Positions 50,098 to 58,318 of a stretch of DNA of 63,694 bases are shown here, piece by piece. Position 1 is the stretch's first letter. Every line of letters starts with the position of its first letter. Position numbers and translations under genes: made by a program. The notes beneath the pieces are model-generated. The model was not told where the DNA came from, did no database searches, and saw nothing but the letters and a program-made list of their open reading frames with translations. Where the stretch lies: the IMG/VR virus record IMGVR_UViG_3300030101_003495, positions 1-63,694 of that record. One strand, 5' to 3'. Origin of the DNA: a virus.

Positions 50098-50105
50098 TTA
50101 CTTAA

Positions 50106-50225
50106 TTATTTTATATATTCGCCTTCTTGCCACTCTCCACATTCTTGGCATGATGAGTCGCATATTGTATATTGGTGGTATACTAATTCTGTACTACCAC
50201 AAAATTTACATTTAGTTTCTTCCAT
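50106..50225 (-). CDS. Zinc-ribbon-like small protein
   Basis: 39 aa with CKFC at residues 6-9 and CDSSCQEC at 22-29: two Cys-x-x-Cys pairs that can bind one zinc ion (ribbon). The rest is acidic (GEWQEGEYIK). Such mini zinc ribbons in phages bind nucleic acid or RNA polymerase. Starts 9 nt after the previous stop. Confidence 0.55.
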   Translation of the reverse strand: MEETKCKFCGSTELVYHQYTICDSSCQECGEWQEGEYIK

Positions 50226-50234
50226 TTAATTATT

Positions 50235-50480
50235 TTAACAATTTCTTTTTTCAAAGTTTTCTAGATATTTTAATCTATCGCATTCTCTTTCAATTAAAAC
50301 TCTTTCATATCTATATCCATAAGGATCATTACAATCAAACCAAAGTTTTACTTTTTTATTTATTTGATACATTCTATCATTTCCATTTATTCTTACATAA
50401 CCAGAATCAAAAATACTACCAATTCTATTATCATTTAATCTAAAAAACTTTCCAGTTTTTGTTCTTTTAATTAATTTCAT
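50235..50480 (-). CDS. Small basic early protein, 81 aa
   Basis: 81 aa, basic. KRTKTGKFFRLNDNRIGSIF then YVRINGNDRMYQINKKVKLW suggests a small beta barrel; the end is helical (LIERECDRLKYLENFEKRNC). Directly downstream of promoter copy 2, with a 16-nt leader after GATAAT. Unknown function. Confidence 0.6.
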   Translation of the reverse strand: MKLIKRTKTGKFFRLNDNRIGSIFDSGYVRINGNDRMYQINKKVKLWFDCNDPYGYRYERVLIERECDRLKYLENFEKRNC

Positions 50481-50490
50481 TTTACTTATT

Positions 50491-50527
50491 TATTATATTA
50501 TCTTTATTGTTTCGTATTTAGTTTGTA
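50491..50527 (-). promoter_or_regulatory. Early promoter module, copy 2
   Basis: TACAAACTAAATACGA (50527-50512), 8 nt, then AGATAATATAATA (50503-50491) on the minus strand. It begins at the very base after the stop of the upstream gene and lies 11 nt before the ATG of the 50235-50480 gene. Confidence 0.78.
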
Positions 50528-50731
50528 TTAAATGTATAAGTTTTTTAATTTATTTTTATTTATAAATGTTAAACCTTTATTATTAAAATCATATTCTAAA
50601 TTATATAATTTATATTCAATTAATTCATTTAATTTAAAACCAATAAATGTTTGATTATTTATTTTTAGTTTTTTATTTGGTATTAATTTTGACTCATAAT
50701 GTTTTGTTTTAAGTCTAAATATATTTGCCAT
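50528..50731 (-). CDS. Small early protein, GLTFI paralogue B
   Basis: 67 aa. KLKINNQTFIGFKLNELIEY and YDFNNKGLTFINKNKL are the same building blocks as in the 64-aa protein at 47994. First gene of the leftward early region, 20 nt downstream of promoter copy 1. Very AT-rich. Function unknown. Confidence 0.65.
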   Translation of the reverse strand: MANIFRLKTKHYESKLIPNKKLKINNQTFIGFKLNELIEYKLYNLEYDFNNKGLTFINKNKLKNLYI

Positions 50732-50750
50732 AGTAATTATTTTATTTGTT

Positions 50751-50787
50751 TATTATATTATCTAATACACATCGTATTTAGTTTGTA
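50751..50787 (-). promoter_or_regulatory. Early promoter module, copy 1
   Basis: TACAAACTAAATACGA (50787-50772), 8 nt, then AGATAATATAATA (50763-50751) on the minus strand. It stands at the edge of the divergent intergenic region and would drive the whole leftward early block. Identical block and spacing to copies 2-4. Confidence 0.8.
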
Positions 50788-51236
50788 AAAAGGTGTATAA
50801 ATATTTATTTATAAAAATAGTTTGAATAGTATTGCGCATGACATAATGACATATAAAAGTATTTATAGTGACAATTTGTCATATTATAATAAAAATATAT
50901 AATGTATAGGTCAAAAACCATGCCAAACTAGTTGTCCATGACAAAAAGTCATAACATTGGATGACATGTTGACCAGTAAAAGCCAAAACATTTACGGTAA
51001 AATCTAAAAAACAAAGGCCGGTGGGCCAAAACCAAGTCAATCTGGTAACACGTTGGTAATCAGCTAGTTAGGGTATAATACTTTACTCCTATATATCTAA
51101 CGCAAAAAGTGTGACAATAGGTAATTAGGCTAAGAATAGTAACAGGCAACTGTCACATTATTACAATTACATGCTTTTACGTAAAAATACCGCGTTTCGT
51201 GTAAGTATATATAGTATACACAAACAATAAAAACAC
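50788..51236. other. Divergent intergenic region, origin/regulatory candidate
   Basis: About 450 nt without any convincing gene, the longest non-coding stretch of the genome. It separates leftward early genes from rightward fibre genes. Besides TGACA repeats (own entry) it contains TTTTACGTAAAA (a perfect 12-bp palindrome, 51175-51186), TTTAC-g-GTAAA (50991-51001), and AT-rich tracts before the first plus-strand ATG. It is the best place for a replication origin and divergent promoters. A 69-codon antisense frame at 51130-51339 has no protein-like features. Confidence 0.65.
50839..51156. repeat. TGACA/TGTCA repeat cluster
   Basis: Copies of TGACA or its complement at 50839, 50847, 50869, 50877 (inverted), 50939, 50962, 51112 and 51151 (inverted). 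Some form dyads: TGACAA-t-TTGTCA (50869-50881), ATGAC-aaaaa-GTCAT (around 50938-50952), and GTGACA (51111) with TGTCAC (51151). Such a cluster fits iterons or operator sites for a phage regulator. Confidence 0.6.
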
Positions 51237-51341
51237 ATGGCAACAGATATAAGAGTGGGTACATTAACCCCAACTGCCTTTTACGTAGGTACTCAAGCGG
51301 TAAGCGAGATATATTTAGGCGATAAACTAGTATATTCATAA
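51237..51341 (+). CDS. 34-aa fibre-associated peptide
   Basis: MATDIRVGTLTPTAFYVGTQ then AVSEIYLGDKLVYS. The A-F-Y-V-G...V-S-x-I-Y-L-G...L-V-Y pattern is a short beta module found at the ends of many phage tail proteins; here it is a free gene in front of the fibre array. ATG at 51237 gives 34 aa, stop 4 nt before the next gene. Confidence 0.65.
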   Translation: MATDIRVGTLTPTAFYVGTQAVSEIYLGDKLVYS

Positions 51342-51344
51342 ATA

Positions 51345-53912
51345 ATGCCTAAAATTCGTAGCTATGGCACCGTAACTCCGTACAATAGTGACTTCATAAT
51401 CGGTACAGACAGAGATATTTCTAATGTAACTCGCAACTATAAGGTAAGTAAGATCGTAGATATCATACTCGCATCGCTTGGCATCGGTACTGTAACGTCA
51501 ATTGCTACAACATCGGGCACATTTGTGTCTGTAACAGGCGGTACTATCAATACAGCTGGTACTATCACCATGGATATATCAGCTACTGGTACGCCCGGGA
51601 CTACAACTTTTTTAAGAGGCGACGGTACTTGGTCACAACCAGGCCCTGCACCTACAACTGTAATAGGTAGATACAACAGTAACTTGCTTACAAGTGATAT
51701 AGATTCACTTAATTTTACTGGAGCAGGCGTATCAGCAACAGCATCAGACCAAGATGTGTTAATAATTATACCAGGAGATGGTTCAGTAGTGGATTCTGTA
51801 ATTGCAGGAACTGGAATCTCAGTGAGTGGACCAACAGGTAATGTAACAATTACAAATACTGGTGTAACTCAGGCTAGAGCCGGTGGAAATGTTACTCTCA
51901 GTGGTGGAACAGGAGCAGTAACAGTAAGTACAACTGCAAATGCAGGTACAGTATCTAGTGTAAGTCCAGGTCTTGGTATAGATACCATAGCAAATAACAC
52001 CACAAACCCAAATATAGACGTAGAATACACAGGTTCTAACAATATTGTAGACGTAAGTGAGTCAATTGTGACTGCTTCTGGCGATGATTTTGTAGAATTT
52101 AACCAATTAACGTCAAGTAATGTAAAAAGTGCGCGTTTACGTGACATAAATGAAGACATGTTAACGCTTGTTAAGCAAACTATTGATGATGCTGACTTAA
52201 ATAAGGTAAAAAACACAGAACCTTCAGGTTTTACAACCACAGCCGGAGCAAATAATATAGTAACACTAACAATTACTGAATACCAAGCTATACCAGTTAA
52301 AGATCCTAACACATTGTACTTAATTATTGGTGCTGGTACGTCTTTTACAGTAAACCCATCAATAGTAGACAATATAACAGGTGGTACTTCAGGTGTAGAT
52401 TATACAATAAGTACATCACCTACGTCATTTACCGGTATTAATGGTGCATCATATACATTTACTACTACCGTAAATCCAGGTAGTGGTACTTTTACAGGCA
52501 CAAACCCAGTTGTTACAACAGATAATGTAGTAAATAGCTCTGGTAATCCTTATAATAGATCAATAACAGTTTCAGGTACATGGACAGCACCAACTTCTAA
52601 TAGTGTAAGAGCTAGATTAGGAACAATTGCTTTAGATCAAGACAGTAGCGGTTCTATAGGAACAAGTAATTTAAATGCAAATTTATCAAATCTTACTTTT
52701 GGTGGAAACGTAGTAGGCGATGTTGATCCACCTTCATATTCTACAGCTAATCCTACATCGTATTCATTTGCATCGACAGTATCTATAACAGATACTAATA
52801 CTTACGAGTTTACTGTAGGTCCTACGGTGATTGATGCTGCAGGAACTTTAACACCTACAACTCCTAATCAAGATGTAGATGTAACAACATACATGCACGG
52901 TACTGTAGCTTTAAAAACCTACACAGTTGATTTAGCTGTAACTAATAGCGTTAGTGTAACAGGTGCTGGTGCTGGAACACCTACCTATAATATGGATTTC
53001 ATTTCTACAGGTAGCCAAGTACAATCATCAAGTATAAGTCAAGCTGGTGGTACTATTTCTAACGCTATAACAGGATTAAATCAAGGTGGTACTTTTGGTT
53101 TTAGTTTAAATAATTTAGACTGGGCTTTACCAACAGATTATAGTTGGAGTGTTAGTCCAAGTTTAACTGTAGACTCTAATAGTTCACCAATAAGTGGTGC
53201 AAATGGAACAGTGGCTGTAACTGTTAATGGTACTATTTTATATACAGCGCCACCTCCAGATCAATATAGAAAATTAGATGCAACTTCTGTAATAACAGCT
53301 GCTATCAGTGGTATTGCAAATGGAACTATAAACAATGCTGTTCAAGGTCCAGTTAACGGAACAGCTGGCACATATACATATACAGTACCAACTGTAACGG
53401 CAAATACAGGTTATGTATTAACAGGCGGTGTAGTTACTTTAGCTGCTAATCCAGTTACATTTAATTCAACACCTGGTCAAAGCGGTGCTGGTACTTCAGG
53501 TAATCCACTTATAGAAAATGATCCTACTGTAACTGCTGGTACTATAACACAAATAAGTGCTAACTTAAGTCAATCACAATTAGCGCCTGCTTCTAATATA
53601 AGTTATAACACAAGTTACTTTGCACAAGGCGGCGGTGGTTCAACAAATGTTACTACAAGTGGTACTAATGCTTCTAACACTGGATCGCTTACTATTGGTA
53701 ATGGAACAGTTAATGCAACAGTAAGTAAAACAGCACCATCAAGCCAAGCTAGTGGTAGTGGCGTAATAACTTGGAACTATAAGCCAGCAGGCGGTGCGTT
53801 TACTACGGTTAATACATATACGTTTAGTTCTGGTACTTATGTATATTCTTCATACACATACACTGGTGTATCAAATGGAGATGAGCTAAAAACAATAATA
53901 ACAGAAAATTAA
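51345..53912 (+). CDS. Tail fibre protein 1
   Basis: 855 aa, Thr/Gly/Ser/Asn-rich, beta-type. N-terminal anchor (KIRSYGTVTPYNSDFIIGTD) is related to those of the next two genes. Then come GTVTSIATTSGTFVSVTGGT and TTTFLRGDGTWSQPG, the repeat cassette of trimeric fibre proteins. Later parts (residues 330-760) contain Ig-like stretches with SYTFTTTVNPGSGTFTG. Probably a trimeric receptor-binding fibre bound to the tail hub. Antisense frames here are shadows of the biased composition. Confidence 0.7.
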   Translation: MPKIRSYGTVTPYNSDFIIGTDRDISNVTRNYKVSKIVDIILASLGIGTVTSIATTSGTFVSVTGGTINTAGTITMDISATGTPGTTTFLRGDGTWSQPGPAPTTVIGRYNSNLLTSDIDSLNFTGAGVSATASDQDVLIIIPGDGSVVDSVIAGTGISVSGPTGNVTITNTGVTQARAGGNVTLSGGTGAVTVSTTANAGTVSSVSPGLGIDTIANNTTNPNIDVEYTGSNNIVDVSESIVTASGDDFVEFNQLTSSNVKSARLRDINEDMLTLVKQTIDDADLNKVKNTEPSGFTTTAGANNIVTLTITEYQAIPVKDPNTLYLIIGAGTSFTVNPSIVDNITGGTSGVDYTISTSPTSFTGINGASYTFTTTVNPGSGTFTGTNPVVTTDNVVNSSGNPYNRSITVSGTWTAPTSNSVRARLGTIALDQDSSGSIGTSNLNANLSNLTFGGNVVGDVDPPSYSTANPTSYSFASTVSITDTNTYEFTVGPTVIDAAGTLTPTTPNQDVDVTTYMHGTVALKTYTVDLAVTNSVSVTGAGAGTPTYNMDFISTGSQVQSSSISQAGGTISNAITGLNQGGTFGFSLNNLDWALPTDYSWSVSPSLTVDSNSSPISGANGTVAVTVNGTILYTAPPPDQYRKLDATSVITAAISGIANGTINNAVQGPVNGTAGTYTYTVPTVTANTGYVLTGGVVTLAANPVTFNSTPGQSGAGTSGNPLIENDPTVTAGTITQISANLSQSQLAPASNISYNTSYFAQGGGGSTNVTTSGTNASNTGSLTIGNGTVNATVSKTAPSSQASGSGVITWNYKPAGGAFTTVNTYTFSSGTYVYSSYTYTGVSNGDELKTIITEN

Positions 53913-53918
53913 AATAAC

Positions 53919-55463
53919 ATGGCAATAATATATAGCTATCCTTTAGATGCTAACCCTACAACATCAGATCTTTTATTAGGTTCATCTAGTATAGACGGTA
54001 AACCTACTAAAACATTTACTATTGGTAGTATTGCTGCTTTAGCAAATGCTGCTGGTGGTACTGGTACAGTTACAAGTGTTGCCACTGCAAATTCTACATT
54101 TATTGATGTAACAGGCGGTACTATAACAAACGCTGGAACTATAACCGCTGATTTGTCTGCAACAGGTACACCATCTAATTTAACTTTTTTAAGAGGTGAT
54201 AATACTTGGGCACCAGCTACATCTACAGGATCACCTAATATAGATGTGCTTGATGAAGGTGTTAGCATAACAACTCAGGCTGATTCATTAAACTTTACAG
54301 GCGCTGGTGTAACAGCAACTGCTTCAGGTAATGATGTAACTATAGATATTCCAGGAGCATCATCGGCCGTAACGTCTATAATTGGTGGTACAGGTATTAC
54401 AACAAGCGCAGCAACAGGTAATGTAACTGTAACAAACTCAGGTGTTACTTCTTTAGTTGCTGGTACTAATATAACTTTAACACCTAGCACTGGCGTAGGT
54501 AGTGTTACTATTAATGCTACTAATAATCCAGGTACAGTACAAAGTGTTATTGCTGGTGATGGTTTAAACTTAGAGTCAGCAGCTGGTACAGAAACATCAA
54601 CACCTACATTAGGTATAGAAAAAAATGGTTCTAATAATTATATAATAGTTCAATCATCTGCAGCAACACCTACAGTAAATGATTTTATAGCATTTAATCA
54701 AAACAGCTCAAGCAATGTAAAAACATCTACATTTTCAACAATACCAATGGCTGCTTTATCAGCTGTTAAATCTTATGTAGATACAGGTGATGCTGATACA
54801 GTTAAAAACGATACTGATACATTTACAACTACAGCTAAAGTAGAAAAAGTCGTAACATTAACAAGTACAGAATATGCAGGTATTACACCAGATGTAAATA
54901 CATTTTATGTAATAGCAGCAGCATCAACTGCTTATACAGTAACATTAACTCCTGTTACAAACTCAATAGTAAGTCCAGACGGTACAGGTACAGGTACTGG
55001 TTATACTATAACAGGTAGTGTAGTAAATGATACTGTTAGTGGTATAGCTGGAGAACCATATTCTTTTACAACTACAGTAACTCCTGCCGCTGGTTATTAT
55101 TTTTCAACTCCAGTGTCAGGTAATGTAGTATCAGGAACAATTGCATCAACAACTAATGTAAGCCAAACTTTAACCGGTACAGTAACAACAGTACCAACAC
55201 CTTCTGTGGTTGCTACATTATTAGTTGTAACAAATATTCAAGGCGGACCAGCTGATGGTTCTGGCTTTACACTTGGTGGTAGTTTAACTGGTGCGACACA
55301 AACAGGTACAGCACCACTTACAGTAAGCGCTTTTTCAACAACTTGTGTAGCTGCAACTGGTTATACATTTAGCTCAGGGCCTACAATAGTAAACGCATCA
55401 GGTACAATAAACGGATCACAAACAGTAGTAACAACAATAACAGGTACACTACAATTAACATAA
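53919..55463 (+). CDS. Tail fibre protein 2
   Basis: 514 aa. Starts MAIIYSYPLDANPTTSDLLL, almost the same as fibre 3. The cassette GTVTSVATANSTFIDVTGGT and LTFLRGDNTWAPA matches fibre 1. Its C-terminal third carries an Ig-like repeat (PYSFTTTVTPAAGYYFSTPV). Paralogue of its neighbours by tandem duplication with divergence. Confidence 0.68.
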   Translation: MAIIYSYPLDANPTTSDLLLGSSSIDGKPTKTFTIGSIAALANAAGGTGTVTSVATANSTFIDVTGGTITNAGTITADLSATGTPSNLTFLRGDNTWAPATSTGSPNIDVLDEGVSITTQADSLNFTGAGVTATASGNDVTIDIPGASSAVTSIIGGTGITTSAATGNVTVTNSGVTSLVAGTNITLTPSTGVGSVTINATNNPGTVQSVIAGDGLNLESAAGTETSTPTLGIEKNGSNNYIIVQSSAATPTVNDFIAFNQNSSSNVKTSTFSTIPMAALSAVKSYVDTGDADTVKNDTDTFTTTAKVEKVVTLTSTEYAGITPDVNTFYVIAAASTAYTVTLTPVTNSIVSPDGTGTGTGYTITGSVVNDTVSGIAGEPYSFTTTVTPAAGYYFSTPVSGNVVSGTIASTTNVSQTLTGTVTTVPTPSVVATLLVVTNIQGGPADGSGFTLGGSLTGATQTGTAPLTVSAFSTTCVAATGYTFSSGPTIVNASGTINGSQTVVTTITGTLQLT

Positions 55464-55473
55464 CAAAAACAAC

Positions 55474-58317
55474 ATGGCAATAATTTATAGTTATCCATCA
55501 GAAACAAACCCACAACCTACCGACTTACTTATCGGTACATCAACTGTTGTTACTAATGGTGTAGAAGAAAATGTAACTAGAAACTACTCTATACAAACTT
55601 TAACAGATTATATAAAAACATTAGGTGGTATTGGTGTTGAATCGATAACATTTACAGCACCACTAACTGGTGGTACAATAACAAAAGACGGTACAGTAAG
55701 TATACCCCAGTCAGATGCAACAACTGATGGTTATTTAAGTTCTACAGACTGGAATACTTTTAATAGTAAACTAGGTGGTATAAGTGGTACTGCAGATTCA
55801 ATACCACTTTGGCAAACATCATCATCTCTTGGTAATTCAGCACTTACACAACCTGCAGGTAATTATATATATTCAAACAAAAGCTTTGCACCATTTGCAG
55901 ATGCAACGTGGGATTTAGGTGTATCAACTGTAGCTAATAGATGGAAAGACATATATTCATCAGGTACCGTTTATAGTGCTAATCTTAGTTTATCAGGTTA
56001 TATAAACACTGCGACTGGTAACGGTACTGCTGGTCAAATACTAGAATCACAAGGTGCTGGTCAACCAGTAAGATGGGTTGATAATGCTGTTGGTGATATT
56101 ACAGGTGTTACATCTGCTACACCACAACAATTAAGTGTAACTAGCTCAACTGGCCCAGTTCCAGATCTTTCAATAGTTACAGCTACTGTAGCAAACGCTG
56201 GTACTGCTCTGGCTACCGGTGATCAAATATATGATTTTGTAATAGCACAAGGATATGGTTCAGGTACAGTAACAAATGTAAGTGTTGTATCTACAGAGTT
56301 TCCAGGTATTACAACAACTGTAACAAACGCAACAACTACACCTCAAATAACTTTAGAAACAACAGGTACGCCTACGTCTACTCAATATTTAGACGGTACT
56401 GGTAACTGGTCAACACCCGCGGGTGCAGGTACTGTTACAAGTGTAACTGGTGCTAGCGCTGATACAATTACAGTTGCAGATTCTACAACAACACCAAGCA
56501 TCACAGCTGTAACAGGTGCTGTAAGTGGTAGTTCACCTAATTTAGCAACAGGTGCTCAAATACAAACAGCTATTGATGCAGCTCTTGTTGGGTCAGTAAC
56601 ATTTAAAGGTGGTTTTAATGCTAGCACTGGAGCTATTGATGGTGGTGGTAACTTAACAACAGGTGGAACTAGAGTTGCAATATCAGTTGGTGATTTATAT
56701 GTAGTAACTACAGCTGGTGATTTTTACGGATCAGAAGCATTAGGTGTTGGTGATCAAGTTATATGTCAAACGGCGGCTAGCGCTGGTGCATCTACAATTA
56801 ATGATTGGACAACAGTTGAATCAAATGTAGTACCCGCTCAAGCAGGCGCTACAGATGCAACAACCACAAAAGGTGTTGCAGGTTTTGACCACCAAATGTT
56901 TGCAGCTACAACTGATGGCTTTATTACATCTACAACTCTTAACAATATAAATATAACTGTTTCAAACGCTTCAGGCGCAAACAAGTATTATGTAGAAGGT
57001 ACACAGCAAGCAAATATATACTTAGCTAAAAGTTCTACATTTTATATAAATCAAGACTCAGCAACTAACAATGGTCATCCATTAGTATTAAGTACCGCGG
57101 CGGCTGCAGATCCTAGAGTAGTATATAGTACAGGTGTTGTATATTTATTAGATAATGTAGTTACTTCTCAATCTGACTATGTTAATACAACAAACTTTAA
57201 CGCGGCTACACAAAGAAGAATAAGGGTTACTTTAACTCAGACAGCACCAACATTATCATACGCTTGTTATTATCATGCTGGCATGGGTGCTGATATTGTT
57301 CAAACTACATTTACTGGTAGTGGAGTAACATCTGTTGCTACGGGTAATGGTTTAACGGGTGGTACAATAACTTCAACAGGTACAATATCACCAGATTATT
57401 CATCGGCTACAAACTTAATATTATCTGCCACAGATGGTACAGGTGATACATTAGTAGATGCTGATCACTTTATGTTTAATGACGTATCAGCAACACCTGA
57501 TACAGTTAAATATGCTACGCTTGGCCAACTTAAAACTTATATAAGCGCAGGTGGTGGTTCAGTAACAAGTATTGGATTAACAGAAACTGGTACTGCTCTT
57601 ACTATAACAGGCTCACCAGTAACATCGTCTGGTACTATAAATATAGCAGGTGCTGGTACATCATCACAAGTAATACTTGGTGATTTAACTTTAGCAACAT
57701 TACCAACAGGCACAGTTACAAGTGTAGGATTTACAAGTAACATTGCGGCGTTTGCTGTTGGTGGTCAACCAATAACAACCTCTGGTACATTAACATTAAA
57801 CTTAACAGGCGGTAGCGCAGGTCAGTTCTTAAGACAAGACGGTACTTGGGCATCAGTTCCTGCAGGTTATACTTTAAATGTAGATGCTGACGGTGGTGGA
57901 CCTGGTGCTGTTGATGCTGGCGGAACAATTGATGTTGCAGGTGGTACAGGCATAACAACTGCTTTAACAGGCTCATCATCAAGTAGAGTTATAACAGCTA
58001 ACTTAGATAATACTTCAGTTACAGCTGGTAGTTACACTAACGCTAGTATAACAGTAGACGCACAAGGTAGATTAACGGCTGCATCTAGTGGTGGAAGTTC
58101 ACTTCCTACTAGAACAGTAGACACTAAAACAGGTGACGGAACAACAACTGTTTTTGCTTTATCTGTAAGCCCTACAAGCACAGCTTATATAGATGTTTAT
58201 ATAGCTGGTGTATACCAACAAAAATCATCTTACTCTTTATCAGGTGCAAATGTTACATTTAGTACTGCACCTCCAACAACAATAACTAACGGTATTGAAT
58301 TTGTCTCATTAACATAA
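55474..58317 (+). CDS. Tail fibre protein 3, longest
   Basis: 947 aa. Anchor MAIIYSYPSETNPQPTDLLI as in fibre 2, several GTVTSV cassettes and TQYLDGTGNWSTPAG, FLRQDGTWASVPAG repeats. The end (VDTKTGDGTTTVFALSVSPT, then YIDVYIAGVYQQKSSYSL) is the standard C-terminal tip domain of many phage fibres, where trimerisation or receptor contact takes place. Fibres 1 and 2 lack this tip. Confidence 0.68.
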   Translation: MAIIYSYPSETNPQPTDLLIGTSTVVTNGVEENVTRNYSIQTLTDYIKTLGGIGVESITFTAPLTGGTITKDGTVSIPQSDATTDGYLSSTDWNTFNSKLGGISGTADSIPLWQTSSSLGNSALTQPAGNYIYSNKSFAPFADATWDLGVSTVANRWKDIYSSGTVYSANLSLSGYINTATGNGTAGQILESQGAGQPVRWVDNAVGDITGVTSATPQQLSVTSSTGPVPDLSIVTATVANAGTALATGDQIYDFVIAQGYGSGTVTNVSVVSTEFPGITTTVTNATTTPQITLETTGTPTSTQYLDGTGNWSTPAGAGTVTSVTGASADTITVADSTTTPSITAVTGAVSGSSPNLATGAQIQTAIDAALVGSVTFKGGFNASTGAIDGGGNLTTGGTRVAISVGDLYVVTTAGDFYGSEALGVGDQVICQTAASAGASTINDWTTVESNVVPAQAGATDATTTKGVAGFDHQMFAATTDGFITSTTLNNINITVSNASGANKYYVEGTQQANIYLAKSSTFYINQDSATNNGHPLVLSTAAAADPRVVYSTGVVYLLDNVVTSQSDYVNTTNFNAATQRRIRVTLTQTAPTLSYACYYHAGMGADIVQTTFTGSGVTSVATGNGLTGGTITSTGTISPDYSSATNLILSATDGTGDTLVDADHFMFNDVSATPDTVKYATLGQLKTYISAGGGSVTSIGLTETGTALTITGSPVTSSGTINIAGAGTSSQVILGDLTLATLPTGTVTSVGFTSNIAAFAVGGQPITTSGTLTLNLTGGSAGQFLRQDGTWASVPAGYTLNVDADGGGPGAVDAGGTIDVAGGTGITTALTGSSSSRVITANLDNTSVTAGSYTNASITVDAQGRLTAASSGGSSLPTRTVDTKTGDGTTTVFALSVSPTSTAYIDVYIAGVYQQKSSYSLSGANVTFSTAPPTTITNGIEFVSLT

Positions 58318-58318
58318 T

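Noticed and set aside
51130-51339. 69-codon minus ORF in the divergent region
   Set aside because: Covers the repeats and the 34-aa gene; no sensible start context or composition.
51869-52372. 167-codon antisense ORF in fibre 1
   Set aside because: Val/Ser-rich mirror of the Thr/Gly repeat composition; similar antisense frames exist at 51437, 53936, 54275 and 57537.
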